Below, piece by piece: positions 34,546 through 44,516 of a stretch of DNA of 64,000 nucleotides. Position 1 is the first letter of the stretch; each line of letters begins with the position of its first letter. The position numbers and the translations under genes were made by a program. The notes under the pieces are model-generated. The model was not told the origin of the DNA and did no database searches. It was given only the letters and a program-made list of their open reading frames with translations. This DNA comes from Martinezella lusitana (GTDB lineage: Bacteria; Pseudomonadota; Alphaproteobacteria; Rhizobiales; Rhizobiaceae), in the NCBI RefSeq assembly GCF_010668395.1, contig NZ_WUEY01000001.1, positions 1 to 64,000 on the forward strand. The letters run 5' to 3'.

Positions 34546-35943
34546 GTGGACTACATTTCAACGCGGGGAGAAGCCCCTGCCCTTGGCTTCTGCGACGCCC
34601 TCCTGGCCGGCCTTGCTCGTGATGGCGGGCTTTATGTTCCCCGTGAATGGCCGACGCTGTCGAAAAAGGAAATCCGCGCCTTTCGCGGCAAGAGCTATCA
34701 GGACGTCGCCTTCGCGGTTCTGTCGCCCTTCACCAATGGCGAGATCCCGGCGGACGTCTTCCGCGGCATGATCGACGATGCCTACGCCACCTTCCGGCAC
34801 CCTGCCGTGGCGCCGCTGGTCCAGACCGGTCCGAACAGCTTCGTCATGGAGCTTTTCCACGGCACGACGCTCGCCTTCAAGGACGTCGCCATGCAGCTGC
34901 TGGCACGGCTGATGGACTACGCGCTGGAGAAGCGCGGCCAGCGCGCGACCATCGTCGGCGCCACGTCAGGCGATACCGGCGGCGCTGCGATCGACGCCTT
35001 CGCCGGCCGCGAGCGCACCGACATCTTCATTTTCTTCCCGCATGAAAAGGTCTCGCCGGTACAGCAGCGGCAGATGACGACCTCGACCGCGTCCAACGTC
35101 CATGCGCTGGCGGTCAGGGGCAATTTCGACGATTGCCAGAACCTCGTCAAAGCCATGTTCAATGATGCCCCGTTCCGCGACAAGGTCAGGCTTTCCGGCG
35201 TCAACTCCATCAACTGGGCGCGAATCATGGCGCAGGTGGTCTATTACTTCACGACATCAGTTGCGCTCGGCGGCCCGGACCGGAAAATCTCCTTCACCGT
35301 GCCCACAGGCAATTTCGGCGATATTTTCGCCGGCTATGTCGCCAAGCGCATGGGCCTGCCGATCGAGAGGCTGGTCATTGCCACCAACGAAAATGATATC
35401 CTTGCGCGCGCCCTGAAGACCGGCCGCTATGAAATGCGCTCGGTCACGGCGACGACCTCGCCATCGATGGATATCCAGATCTCCTCCAACTTCGAGCGGC
35501 TGCTGTTCGAAGCCAACGGCCGCGATGCATCAAAGGTGCGCGCCGCCATGGAGGGCCTGAAGCAGTCGAACGGATTTTCGATCAGCGAGGAAGCCCTGAA
35601 GTTCATCAAGAAGGACTTCCGCGCCGGCCGCGCCAGCGAGAAGCAGGTAGCCGAAACCATCCGCAAGACCCTCGCCGATACGGGCTATCTGCTCGATCCG
35701 CATACGGCGATCGGCGTCTTCGTCGCCGGGAAGAACGAGCGGCCGACAAGCCCGATGGTGACGCTGGCCACCGCGCATCCCGCAAAATTCCCCGCCGCAG
35801 TAAAATCCGCATCCGGTATTGACCCGGCGCTTCCGACGTGGCTTGCTGGTCTGACGACCAGGGAGGAGCGTTTCGACATTCTCGATCCGGAACTTAAAGC
35901 CGTTGAAAGCTTTATCGGCAAGCATACCCGGGCCGGCGAATGA
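34546..35943 (+). CDS. thrC: Threonine synthase
   Basis: Converts O-phosphohomoserine to threonine with PLP. The 465-residue protein starts with the family N-terminus DYISTRGEAPALGFCDALLAGLARDGGLYVP. The PLP lysine is in HGTTLAFKDVAMQ, and a serine/threonine/glycine loop GATSGDTGGAA binds the phosphate. Length and motifs match the long (fungal/proteobacterial) type. The GTG at 34546 was chosen. The stop overlaps the start of the M16 peptidase gene by four bases. thrB, the preceding enzyme, is at 50927-51892 in this window. Confidence 0.96.
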   Translation: MDYISTRGEAPALGFCDALLAGLARDGGLYVPREWPTLSKKEIRAFRGKSYQDVAFAVLSPFTNGEIPADVFRGMIDDAYATFRHPAVAPLVQTGPNSFVMELFHGTTLAFKDVAMQLLARLMDYALEKRGQRATIVGATSGDTGGAAIDAFAGRERTDIFIFFPHEKVSPVQQRQMTTSTASNVHALAVRGNFDDCQNLVKAMFNDAPFRDKVRLSGVNSINWARIMAQVVYYFTTSVALGGPDRKISFTVPTGNFGDIFAGYVAKRMGLPIERLVIATNENDILARALKTGRYEMRSVTATTSPSMDIQISSNFERLLFEANGRDASKVRAAMEGLKQSNGFSISEEALKFIKKDFRAGRASEKQVAETIRKTLADTGYLLDPHTAIGVFVAGKNERPTSPMVTLATAHPAKFPAAVKSASGIDPALPTWLAGLTTREERFDILDPELKAVESFIGKHTRAGE

Positions 35944-37262
35944 CAGACGCGGAAAGACAGGCGATGACAGTGGAGTGCACCCGGCTAGCGTCCGGGCTGA
36001 CAGTAGCGACCCAATCGATGCCACACCTCGAAAGCGTGGCGCTCGGCGTTTGGATCAAGTCGGGTTCGCGTAACGAGACCGAAGCGGAACACGGTATCGC
36101 GCATCTGCTCGAGCATATGGCGTTCAAGGGCACGGCGCGGCGCTCGGCGCGGCAGATCGCCGAGGAAATCGAGAATGTCGGCGGCGAAGTCAACGCCGCC
36201 ACCTCGACCGAAACCACCTCCTATTATGCCCGCGTGCTGAAGGATCATGTGCCGCTTGCCGTCGATATCCTTGCCGACATCCTGACGGAGTCCGCCTTCG
36301 ACGAAGAAGAACTGGCGCGTGAAAAGCAGGTCATCCTGCAGGAAATCAATGCGGCGAACGACACGCCCGACGACGTCGTCTTCGACAAGTTTTCCGAGGT
36401 CGCCTATCGCGGCCAGACACTCGGCCGCGCCATTCTCGGCACGCCGGAAACGGTCGTCTCCTTTTCGCCGGAACAGATCCGCCACTATCTCGGACGCAAC
36501 TACACGACCGACCGCATGTTCGTCGTCGCGGCCGGCGCGGTCGATCACGAGAGTTTCGTGCGTCAGGTCGAGGAGCGCTTTTCCAGCCTGCCGACGAAAC
36601 CGTCCGCTCCGCCCGTTATCGAGCCTGCCCGCTATATCGGCGGCAACATCCGGGAAACGCGCGACCTGATGGATGCGCAGATCCTGCTCGGCTTCGAAGG
36701 CCGGGCCTATCATACCCGCGATTTCTACTGCTCGCAGATCCTCGCCAATATCCTTGGCGGCGGCATGTCCTCGCGCCTGTTCCAGGAAGTTCGCGAGTTC
36801 CGCGGCCTCTGTTATTCGGTCTATGCCTTTCACTGGGGCTTTTCCGACACCGGCATCTTCGGCATCCATGCCGCGACCGGCGGAGAGAACCTGCCGGAAT
36901 TGCTGCCTGTCATCATCGACGAGCTTCGCAAGTCGTCCCATGACATCCAGCAACAGGAAATCGAGCGCGCCCGCGCCCAGATCCGCGCGCAGCTGCTGAT
37001 GGGCCAGGAAAGCCCGGCCGCTCGCGCTGGCCAGGTTGCCCGGCAGATGATGCTTTATGGTCGCCCCATCCCGAACCAGGAGATGCTGGAACGCCTGGAA
37101 GGCATCACGATCGACCGTCTGACGGATCTTGCCGGCCGGCTGTTCTTCGATACAGTACCGACGCTTTCGGCGATCGGGCCGCTGGAGCAGCTCGCGCCGA
37201 TGGAAGACATCGTCACGTCGCTGTCGTCGCCGGCACCTGCTTCCAGAAGCGCTAGCGGCTAA
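35940..37262 (+). CDS. M16-family zinc peptidase (mitochondrial processing peptidase-like)
   Basis: A 440-residue pitrilysin-family protease. The inverted zinc motif is HLLEH (in GIAHLLEHMAFKG), with a distal Glu in VGGEVNAATSTETTSYYARV. The C-terminal half holds the inactive partner-like domain (LLGFEGRAYHTRDFYCSQILANILGGGMSSRLFQEVRE, summarised). Such rhizobial proteins resemble the beta subunit of mitochondrial processing peptidase. Substrates are unknown. Translation is coupled to thrC (ATGA overlap). Confidence 0.92.
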   Translation: MTDAERQAMTVECTRLASGLTVATQSMPHLESVALGVWIKSGSRNETEAEHGIAHLLEHMAFKGTARRSARQIAEEIENVGGEVNAATSTETTSYYARVLKDHVPLAVDILADILTESAFDEEELAREKQVILQEINAANDTPDDVVFDKFSEVAYRGQTLGRAILGTPETVVSFSPEQIRHYLGRNYTTDRMFVVAAGAVDHESFVRQVEERFSSLPTKPSAPPVIEPARYIGGNIRETRDLMDAQILLGFEGRAYHTRDFYCSQILANILGGGMSSRLFQEVREFRGLCYSVYAFHWGFSDTGIFGIHAATGGENLPELLPVIIDELRKSSHDIQQQEIERARAQIRAQLLMGQESPAARAGQVARQMMLYGRPIPNQEMLERLEGITIDRLTDLAGRLFFDTVPTLSAIGPLEQLAPMEDIVTSLSSPAPASRSASG

Positions 37263-37279
37263 GGGCACGCCGCGGGCCT

Positions 37280-37927
37280 ATGGGTTCAATTCTCGGGGGA
37301 GTGCTTGGCGGCATGCAAAAATCTGTCTTTCGATTTCTCTCACGTCACCCGGACGCGGTTGAACTCGAAAACGAACAATATTTGCTGCGCCTGCCGCGCT
37401 ATTCCGATTTCAACCAATGGCACAGGCTTCGGGCGGAAAGCCGCCGCTTTCTGGAGCCGTGGGAGCCGACCTGGCGGCATGACGAGCTGACCGAAGGCGC
37501 CTATCGGGCGCGCATCATCCGCGGCAAGCAGGAATACAGTTCCGGCCAGGCCATACCGCTTTTCGTTTTCCTCAGGGAAAACATGACGCTGGTGGGAGGC
37601 ATCACGATCGGATACATTCGCCGCGGTGCCGCGCAGAGCTGCATGATCGGATATTGGATGGGCGAACGCTATTCCGGCCAGGGCCACATGTTCGCCGCAC
37701 TTCAGTTGGTTATACCCTATATCTTTTCCGGACTTGAGTTGCACCGAATTGAAGCAGCCTGTATTCCGGATAACGAGCGTAGCATGCGGCTTTTGGAAAA
37801 AGCCGGTTTCCAGCGGGAAGGTCATTTGCGCGGTTATCTTAAAATCAACGGTCAGTGGCGCGACCATGTGATGTTTTCAAGGCTGGCATCCGATGCCGAC
37901 CTGAACCGAAGCTTCGACCAGCGATGA
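37280..37927 (+). CDS. GNAT N-acetyltransferase, RimJ-like
   Basis: A 215-residue acetyltransferase of the RimI/RimJ group. The acetyl-CoA loop is in GYWMGERYSGQGHMFAALQLV, then LELHRIEAACIPDNERSMRLLEKAGFQREGHLRGYLKINGQWRDH carries the usual helix and final strand (read in pieces). RimJ-type enzymes acetylate N-termini of ribosomal proteins, so a similar target is possible. It follows the peptidase by 17 bases and overlaps the next start by four bases, continuing the thrC operon. A shorter start at MQKSVFRFLSRHP is possible. Confidence 0.88.
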   Translation: MGSILGGVLGGMQKSVFRFLSRHPDAVELENEQYLLRLPRYSDFNQWHRLRAESRRFLEPWEPTWRHDELTEGAYRARIIRGKQEYSSGQAIPLFVFLRENMTLVGGITIGYIRRGAAQSCMIGYWMGERYSGQGHMFAALQLVIPYIFSGLELHRIEAACIPDNERSMRLLEKAGFQREGHLRGYLKINGQWRDHVMFSRLASDADLNRSFDQR

Positions 37928-40836
37928 TCGCCGGAGTGCTGCAGACATGGCCGATGGCCAGGCGGCTGTGCGCCGTGATCGCAACGCTTGCGGCCGCTAT
38001 GCTGCTGTTGATCGCCGGCATGGCGCACGCAGCCGAGCCCGTGAAGATCTCACGCGACGATACCGCTCTCGACCTGACGGCAACGACGGAAATCTACACC
38101 AACCAGGGCGAAGCCTTTCAGGTTTCGACAGCCGCCGGCGCCGACGGCATCCGGCGCCGCATTGAGGTACGATCCTCTTCGCCGAACCACCAGGGCGACT
38201 GGGCGGTCTTCGCGCTCGCCAACGTCTCCGAAGAGCAGCTCGAACGCGTCATCGTCGCCCCGCATTTCCGCCTTGTGAATTCGAAGGTCTTCTGGCCCGA
38301 TCTCGGTTCGCAGCGCATCGTCGCGATCACGCCGAGCGAAGGTTTCGCGCTCGACCGGCAGCCGAGCGATGAGGCCGATGTCTTCCGCATCACGCTGAAT
38401 CCGGGCGCGGTCGTCACTTTCGTCGCGGAGCTTTCCTCGCCGAGCCTGCCGCAGCTCTACCTTTGGGAACCGAACGCCTACAAGGATACGGTCAACGCCT
38501 TCACGCTCTACCGCGGCATCGTGCTCGGCATCGCCGGGCTGCTGGCGGTGTTCCTGACCATCCTTTTCGTGGTCAAGGGCACGTCGATGCTGCCGGCGAC
38601 GGCAGCACTCGCCTGGGCCGTGCTCGGCTACATCTGCGTGGATTTCGGCTTCCTCGGCAAGCTCATCAGCATCACCTCCAGCGACCAGCGAATATGGCGC
38701 GCCTGTGCGGAGGTGGCGCTCGCGTCGAGCCTAGTGATCTTCCTGTTCACCTACCTCAACCTCAATCGCTGGCATGCCCATCTCGGCTATGTGACGCTGG
38801 CCTGGGTCCTCGGCCTTGCCCTGCTCTTCGGCGTCGCGATCTATGACCCGTCGATTGCGTCCGGCATCGCACGATTGTCGCTGGCCCTGACGGCGACGGC
38901 GGGCCTTCTGCTCATCATCTATCTCGGCTTCAGCCGTTATGACCGCGCCATCCTGCTCGTCCCTGCCTGGGCGCTTATCCTCGTCTGGCTCTTCGGCGGC
39001 TGGATGACGGTCATGGGCAAGCTCGACAACGACATCATCCAGCCCGCGCTCGGTGGCGGTCTGGTGCTGATCGTTCTGCTGATCGGCTTCACCGTCATGC
39101 AGCACGCCTTTGCCGGCGGCGCGTTCCAGCAGGGGCTGTTTTCGGATCTGGAGCGGCAATCGCTGGCGCTGACGGGTTCCGGCGACACCGTCTGGGATTG
39201 GGACGTCGCGCGCGACCGTGTCGTGACGACGCCCGATATCTCGATGAAGCTCGGCCTTTCGCCCGGCACCATGCATGGCGCGGCGCGCAACTGGCTGCCA
39301 CGGCTGCATCCCGACGATCGCGACCGTTTCCGAGCGACGCTCGATGTGCTGCTGGAACATCGGCGCGGCCGGCTGAACCATGAATTCCGCATTCGCGCGG
39401 AGGACGGGCATTTCCACTGGCTGTCGATCCGCGCCCGGCCGGTGCTTGGCTCCAACGGCGAGATCATTCGCTGCGTCGGCACGATCGTCGATATCACCGA
39501 GCAGAAGAATTCGGTCGAACGCCTGCTGCACGACGCCGTGCACGACAACCTGACCGGATTGCCGAACAGGCAGGTCTTCCTCGATCGCCTGCAGGCCGTT
39601 CTGACGCTGGCATCGGACGGAAACCAGTTGCGGCCGACCGTGATGGTCATCGACATCGACCGCTACAAACTCGTCAACGATACGCTCGGCGTTGCCGCCG
39701 GTGACAATATCCTTATCGCGTTGACCCGTCGTCTTCGCCGCCTGATGAAGCCTCAGGATACGCTTGCCCGCCTCTCGGGCGACCAGTTCGGCCTCATTCT
39801 GGTTTCCGAACGCGATCCGGCCAAGGTGGCCGACTTTGCCGATGCGATCAGCAAGGCGATCATGGTGCCGATCAACTTCGCCAATCGCGAAATTATCCTG
39901 ACGGCATCGGTCGGGCTGACATCGTGGGTCGACCAGCAGGAAAATGCGGCCGGGATGCTCAGCGACGCCGAACTTGCCATGTACCGCGCCAAGCGCGCCG
40001 GCGGCAATCGCGTCGAGCCCTTCCAGCCGGCCTTCCGCAGCTTCGGCACCGACCGGCTGCAGCTCGAAACCGATCTGCGCCGCGCCGTCGAGCGCAAGGA
40101 GCTCTCACTCGTCTACCAGCCGATCGTGCGGCTGGAGGACGCCGAAGTCGCGGGCTTCGAGGCGCTGATGCGCTGGGAACACCCCAAGCGCGGCAACATT
40201 CCGCCATCGGAGTTCATTCCGATCGCCGAGGCATCGGACATCATCGGCCCGCTCGGCATGTTCGCTCTCGAACAGGCAACCAACGACCTGAAGGCATGGC
40301 AGCGACAGACCGGCGATCTGCCGCTGTTCGTCTCCATCAACCTTTCCAGCGTGCAGTTGCTCAACAATGAGCTTTACGACGATATCCGCGCCCTGCTTGC
40401 CAAGACCCATTGCGATCCGAGCCGGATCAAGCTCGAGCTGACGGAATCGCAGGTGATGGAGAACCCGGAGCAGGCGCGGCTGGTGCTCGACAAGCTGCGC
40501 GACGCCGGCATCGGCCTGGCGCTCGACGATTTCGGTACCGGCTACTCGTCGCTTGCCTATCTCACCCGCTTCCCGTTCGACACGATCAAGCTCGACAAGG
40601 CCATGGTCCGCGACGAGAGCGACAAGAAGGCTGTGCTGTTGCGTTCGGTCATTTCCATGGCGCGCGAACTCAACATGCGCGTCGTCGCCGAGGGCATCGA
40701 ATCCGAAGAGGACGCGCTGGAGCTTGCCAAGATCGGCTGCACCTATGGCCAGAGCTTCATCTTCGGCCCGCCGATGGGCTCGGATTCGGTGCTGCGTCTA
40801 TTGAAGGAACGCTTTCCGCTGACGAAGCGCGCCTGA
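37924..40836 (+). CDS. Membrane sensor with PAS, degenerate GGDEF and EAL domains
   Basis: A 970-residue cyclic-di-GMP protein. An N-terminal signal segment (LCAVIATLAAAMLLLIAGMAHA) precedes a periplasmic 7TMR-DISM-like domain to about residue 190. Seven membrane segments follow, then a PAS domain near 420-540 (GDTVWDWDVARDRV), GGDEF-like near 545-700 and EAL to the end. The GGDEF signature is SGDQF, so cyclase activity is probably lost. EAL residues are present (EALMRW, ELTESQVM, DDFGTGYSS, VVAEGIE), so it should degrade cyclic-di-GMP. Start ATG overlaps the acetyltransferase stop. Confidence 0.9.
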   Translation: MIAGVLQTWPMARRLCAVIATLAAAMLLLIAGMAHAAEPVKISRDDTALDLTATTEIYTNQGEAFQVSTAAGADGIRRRIEVRSSSPNHQGDWAVFALANVSEEQLERVIVAPHFRLVNSKVFWPDLGSQRIVAITPSEGFALDRQPSDEADVFRITLNPGAVVTFVAELSSPSLPQLYLWEPNAYKDTVNAFTLYRGIVLGIAGLLAVFLTILFVVKGTSMLPATAALAWAVLGYICVDFGFLGKLISITSSDQRIWRACAEVALASSLVIFLFTYLNLNRWHAHLGYVTLAWVLGLALLFGVAIYDPSIASGIARLSLALTATAGLLLIIYLGFSRYDRAILLVPAWALILVWLFGGWMTVMGKLDNDIIQPALGGGLVLIVLLIGFTVMQHAFAGGAFQQGLFSDLERQSLALTGSGDTVWDWDVARDRVVTTPDISMKLGLSPGTMHGAARNWLPRLHPDDRDRFRATLDVLLEHRRGRLNHEFRIRAEDGHFHWLSIRARPVLGSNGEIIRCVGTIVDITEQKNSVERLLHDAVHDNLTGLPNRQVFLDRLQAVLTLASDGNQLRPTVMVIDIDRYKLVNDTLGVAAGDNILIALTRRLRRLMKPQDTLARLSGDQFGLILVSERDPAKVADFADAISKAIMVPINFANREIILTASVGLTSWVDQQENAAGMLSDAELAMYRAKRAGGNRVEPFQPAFRSFGTDRLQLETDLRRAVERKELSLVYQPIVRLEDAEVAGFEALMRWEHPKRGNIPPSEFIPIAEASDIIGPLGMFALEQATNDLKAWQRQTGDLPLFVSINLSSVQLLNNELYDDIRALLAKTHCDPSRIKLELTESQVMENPEQARLVLDKLRDAGIGLALDDFGTGYSSLAYLTRFPFDTIKLDKAMVRDESDKKAVLLRSVISMARELNMRVVAEGIESEEDALELAKIGCTYGQSFIFGPPMGSDSVLRLLKERFPLTKRA

Positions 40837-40843
40837 TGCCTGG

Positions 40844-41899
40844 TCAGGCGTTGTCGATCAGCTCCCGGAGGTAGTCGAGCTTCGCGACGACAGGGGGCGA
40901 CAGGATGAAGGGGTAGGAATCCGGCTGCCCCATGCTGCGCTGAATGGAGTTGATCGCCACGCTCAACGGGATCCAGGCGCTGACAAGCTGCTCGGCGCTT
41001 TCAGCCTTATAGGGATTGAAATCCACCTCGGCCGCCATCTCGTGATACCGTTGGGGATCGATCGCCAGGCCGAAGGAGCGCGCCGTTTCCAGTGTATCGA
41101 CGATATGCAGGTAATGCGCGAAGCATTCGGCAAAATCCTCCCACGGGTGAGCGCTCGCATAGGCGCTGATGAAGTTCTCCTGCCAGTTTGCGGGCGGGCC
41201 GTTGTCGTAATGGGCCTGAAGCGCCATGCCATAATCGGCGCGCTCGTCGCCGAAGACCGCACGGAACGCATCGAACTGCCCGCGGTCGCGAACGAGCTTG
41301 TTCCAGATAAAATGCCCGGTCTCATGGCGGAAATGGCCAAGCAAGGTGCGATAGGGCTCGTTCATCGAGGTGCGCGCCTGTTCGCGCGTCACGTCGTCGG
41401 CCTCGGCGGCACGAATGGCGATCAGCCCCTCCTCATGGCCGGTCATGGCCGGGACAACGGTGCCGCCTTGCACCTCATCCTCGAGGAAATCGAAGACCAA
41501 TCCGCCTTGAGGATCCTCCACCCGGTCGGGATGCGGCAGGTTCCAGCGCAACAGGGAATAGAACAGATGCCGCTGCGCCTGCCCGATGCGCCGCCAGCGG
41601 TCTATTCCCTGCTGGGTATCGGTAATCGGAACCAGACGATTGTGACGGCAGGCGACGCAATAGGGTTGCTGATCGTCCGCATCGATAAGCCAGTTGCAGA
41701 TATCGAGGTCCGCATTGGCACAGAAGCGCACATGTCGCGTTGGCTCGGAAACGAGATGCCAATTCGAGCCCTCGTCGGCGTCGAGCGCATGGATTGCCAG
41801 ACGATCCGGAACGAAGCCGAGCTGATGGCCGCAACGGACACATTGTCTGTTGTCGAAATGAACAGGCTGACCGCAGTGATCGCAGGTGAAAAGCCGCAT
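40844..41899 (-). CDS. Putative zinc-binding metallopeptidase with N-terminal zinc ribbon
   Basis: A 351-residue protein. The N-terminus is a zinc ribbon (FTCDHCGQPVHFDNRQCVRCGH), with further cysteines at VRFCANAD, DICNW and YCVACRHN. A peptidase-like HExxH motif is in LLGHFRHETGHFIWNKL, with a downstream Glu/His region (HPWEDFAECFAHYLHIVD). This matches the family annotated as putative zinc-binding peptidases (DUF2248). Substrate unknown; no signal peptide, so cytosolic. It converges on the EAL gene. Confidence 0.83.
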   Translation of the reverse strand: MRLFTCDHCGQPVHFDNRQCVRCGHQLGFVPDRLAIHALDADEGSNWHLVSEPTRHVRFCANADLDICNWLIDADDQQPYCVACRHNRLVPITDTQQGIDRWRRIGQAQRHLFYSLLRWNLPHPDRVEDPQGGLVFDFLEDEVQGGTVVPAMTGHEEGLIAIRAAEADDVTREQARTSMNEPYRTLLGHFRHETGHFIWNKLVRDRGQFDAFRAVFGDERADYGMALQAHYDNGPPANWQENFISAYASAHPWEDFAECFAHYLHIVDTLETARSFGLAIDPQRYHEMAAEVDFNPYKAESAEQLVSAWIPLSVAINSIQRSMGQPDSYPFILSPPVVAKLDYLRELIDNA

Positions 41900-42040
41900 G
41901 GTCCCTCGGAAAAAAGATGTACCGACCCCACAGTAAAGAGCCTGCCACGTTTCCGTAACAGGCCCTTCCTCCCAACATCGCTGCTGCAACATTCATTCAA
42001 ACGGAGCAGCGACCATAGATGTAAGAATACAAGCAGCCGG

Positions 42041-42232
42041 CTACATCCGGTCTACCGCGCCCTTCACCTTGTCCTTGGCCTTGCCAACGGCAGTCTGTAC
42101 CTTGCCCTTGGCTTCCTGGGCCGCACCCTTGGCGCGCATTTCCTTGTCGTCGGTCGCCTTGCCGGCCATCTGCTTGGCCTTGCCGGCGATTTCATTCACC
42201 TTGCCGGACACCTTGTCGGTCGTGCTGCTCAT
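42041..42232 (-). CDS. CsbD-like stress protein
   Basis: A 63-residue, Lys/Ala-rich hydrophilic protein with the CsbD pattern DKVSGKVNEIAGKAKQMAGKA and repeated GKVQTAVGKAKDKVKGAV. These are low-complexity helical proteins induced by general stress in many bacteria. Molecular function is unknown. It stands alone with its own presumed promoter at 42233-42320. Confidence 0.9.
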   Translation of the reverse strand: MSSTTDKVSGKVNEIAGKAKQMAGKATDDKEMRAKGAAQEAKGKVQTAVGKAKDKVKGAVDRM

Positions 42233-42327
42233 GTCTTACGCCTCCTTGGCTGGCACGGCAGAATTGCCGTTGCTCTGTCAGGAAAACGTCGCGCACGCTA
42301 TTTCGTTCCAAAATAACGCAAATCGGT

Positions 42328-42933
42328 TCAGCTATGCCCGGCATGGGGCGACAGCATCGCCGGATGGATTCCCATCAGCGCCAGGGCACGCTCGTACTTG
42401 TTGTCGAGGCTGCGGTCGAAGATCAATTCCTCGTTTGCCGGGCAATTCAGCCAGCCATTATTGCCGATTTCCGCTTCGAGCTGGCCGGCACCCCAGCCGG
42501 CATAGCCGAGCAGCATCGTCGCACGCTTCGGTCCGCTGCCTTTTGAAATGGCCCGCACGATATCGAGCGTCGCCGTCAGGCTGATGTCGTCGCTGACCGG
42601 AATGCTGCTGTCGCTGATGTAATCGTCCGAATGCAGCACGAAACCGCGGCCGCTTTCGACCGGGCCGCCGGTCTGGATCGGAAAATCGCGCGCCATCGCC
42701 GGAAGAACAATGGCATCGTCGTCCTTGATCATGTCCAGATGCAAAAGCACATCCGTGAATGTCAGCTTCTGGGCACGGTTGATGACGAAGCCCATGGCGC
42801 CTGCGTCGGAATGTGCGCAAATATAAATGACCGTCCGATGGAAATTCCGATCCTCCATACCGGGCATAGCGATCAGGAACTGACCGTCGAGAAAACCTCT
42901 TTCGCGTCTATTCTTCAGCGTCGATAGGGACAT
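42328..42933 (-). CDS. YqgE/AlgH family protein (DUF179)
   Basis: A 201-residue cytosolic protein with the family signature [34 protein letters not shown] (read in pieces) and [14 protein letters not shown], then [21 protein letters not shown]. Its biochemical role is unsettled. ATG 42933 ([13 protein letters not shown]) was preferred over an upstream start at 42993 that adds a Cys/Arg-rich tail. Confidence 0.9.
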   Translation of the reverse strand: MSLSTLKNRRERGFLDGQFLIAMPGMEDRNFHRTVIYICAHSDAGAMGFVINRAQKLTFTDVLLHLDMIKDDDAIVLPAMARDFPIQTGGPVESGRGFVLHSDDYISDSSIPVSDDISLTATLDIVRAISKGSGPKRATMLLGYAGWGAGQLEAEIGNNGWLNCPANEELIFDRSLDNKYERALALMGIHPAMLSPHAGHS

Positions 42934-43073
42934 CGTGCCTCCTGACCGCAGTCCACAACTGCACCGCCTGTAGCCAAGATGGGGCAATGTCATAAATCAA
43001 TCAACTGAAAATGATCATTTCCTGCTTCGAGCGTGCTGGCTCCCGATGCTCCAATCCGCTAAATCCTTGTTTC

Positions 43074-43901
43074 ATGATTGGAATAAGAACTCTCGCCCGC
43101 CTGTCGATACCATTTGCCGCCCTGCTGTGCGGCGTTGCGATGGCCCATGCCGCCACAAGCGACTGGGTGGACAATCAGGGCGGCCGAATGCGCCTGGTGG
43201 CGCTGGCGCCGGACGCCCAGGGGCATATACGCGCGGCCCTGCAGATCGAGCCGGAGCCCGGCTGGATTACCTATTGGCGCGAGCCTGGCCAGGGCGGGAT
43301 TCCGCCACAGGTGACGCCTGCGCCCGGCAGCGGCGTGACATTGGAAAAGACCGGGTATCCCATACCGAAGCCGATCAGCGTCGGGCCCATACAGGAAATC
43401 GGCTACGACGCGCCGGTTACGTTGCCGCTCGATTTTCGCCTTATGGGCAAACCGCCGGAAAAGCTTGAGCTGAGCGCCTTCATCGGCCTTTGCAAGGACA
43501 TTTGTATCCCCTTCCAGGCCGAGCTTTCGCTGACGTTGCCGGTGGGCGAGCAGCCGACATCGCATGAACTGGCCCTGCTGGACGCGGCAAAAGCCCTGTT
43601 GCCGGAAGCACCGTCAGCGGATTTCGCCGTCCAGAGCCACACGATCTCCGCCGATGCCAAGAGCCTTTCGCTGCGTCTGACGCTGCCGAAAGCGGCCGGG
43701 ACGGCACCGGCGATCTATGTAACCGGGCCGTCGGGCTATGTCTTTTTCCAGCAGGCGAACGCGACGTGGGAAGGGGCTACGTTCTCGACCGACATAGAGA
43801 TCGGCAAGCTGCCGAAGAACTACGATCCGAAGGGCAAGAGCTGGGGCATCCTGGTGGTCGATGGCGATCGCGCCATGGAAACCACCCTTGCGCTCGAGTA
43901 G
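43074..43901 (+). CDS. Periplasmic DsbD N-terminal domain-like protein
   Basis: A 275-residue exported protein. The signal peptide is MIGIRTLARLSIPFAALLCGVAMAHAA. The body resembles the periplasmic alpha domain of DsbD/ScsB: GWITYWREPGQGGIPPQV, and SAFIGLCKDICIPFQAELSLTLP with the redox pair CKDIC. It probably passes electrons to a periplasmic partner, but no DsbD membrane domain gene is adjacent, so its donor is elsewhere. It is followed by a peroxiredoxin gene 83 bases on. Confidence 0.85.
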   Translation: MIGIRTLARLSIPFAALLCGVAMAHAATSDWVDNQGGRMRLVALAPDAQGHIRAALQIEPEPGWITYWREPGQGGIPPQVTPAPGSGVTLEKTGYPIPKPISVGPIQEIGYDAPVTLPLDFRLMGKPPEKLELSAFIGLCKDICIPFQAELSLTLPVGEQPTSHELALLDAAKALLPEAPSADFAVQSHTISADAKSLSLRLTLPKAAGTAPAIYVTGPSGYVFFQQANATWEGATFSTDIEIGKLPKNYDPKGKSWGILVVDGDRAMETTLALE

Positions 43902-43984
43902 AGCGGATCTATAGTTTCACAAACCGTTTTCATGCAATCGGCGGCCACGCGAGCGCCGCGAATTCACGACCCAAGGAGAGTGCC

Positions 43985-44470
43985 ATGACCATCGCCATCG
44001 GCGACACGCTGCCTGCCGCCACCTTCAAGGAAAAGACCGCCGACGGCCCGGTCGAGATCAGCACCGAGCAGCTGTTTGCCGGCAAACGCGTCGTGCTCTT
44101 CGCCGTCCCCGGCGCCTTCACGCCCACTTGCTCGCTCAACCACTTGCCGGGCTATCTCGAGAACCGCGACACCATTCTCGCCAAGGGCGTCGATGACATT
44201 GCCGTCGTCGCCATCAATGACTGGCACGTCATGGGCGCCTGGGCGCAATCGTCCGGCGGCCTCGGCAAGATTCATTTCCTCGCCGACTGGGACGGCTCCT
44301 TCACCAAGGCGCTAGGCCTCGACGTCGATCTCTCCGCCGGCGGCCTCGGCATCCGCTCGAAGCGCTACTCCATGCTGGTGGAAGACGGCGTGGTGAAGAC
44401 GCTGAACATCGAGGAAAGCCCCGGTCAGGCAACCGTATCGGGTGCGGCCGCGATGATCGAGCAGCTCTAA
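43985..44470 (+). CDS. Peroxiredoxin, Prx5 type
   Basis: A 161-residue thiol peroxidase of the AhpC/TSA-redoxin, Prx5 subclass. The peroxidatic cysteine is in PGAFTPTCSLNHLPG (Cys49). No second conserved cysteine is present, so reduction likely uses glutaredoxin or glutathione. It removes hydrogen peroxide and organic peroxides. GGAGAGTGCC before the ATG is a clear ribosome site. A hairpin at 44492-44512 ends the unit. Confidence 0.93.
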   Translation: MTIAIGDTLPAATFKEKTADGPVEISTEQLFAGKRVVLFAVPGAFTPTCSLNHLPGYLENRDTILAKGVDDIAVVAINDWHVMGAWAQSSGGLGKIHFLADWDGSFTKALGLDVDLSAGGLGIRSKRYSMLVEDGVVKTLNIEESPGQATVSGAAAMIEQL

Positions 44471-44491
44471 GATCGTTCACAGGTAAGATGC

Positions 44492-44512
44492 GGAGCGCCC
44501 CTAGGGCGCTCC
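44492..44512. terminator. Terminator-like hairpin between peroxiredoxin and parE
   Basis: A 9-bp stem GGAGCGCCC / GGGCGCTCC with a 3-base loop lies between two convergent genes. T-rich sequence follows on the plus strand after a short gap. Confidence 0.6.
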
Positions 44513-44516
44513 TGCC

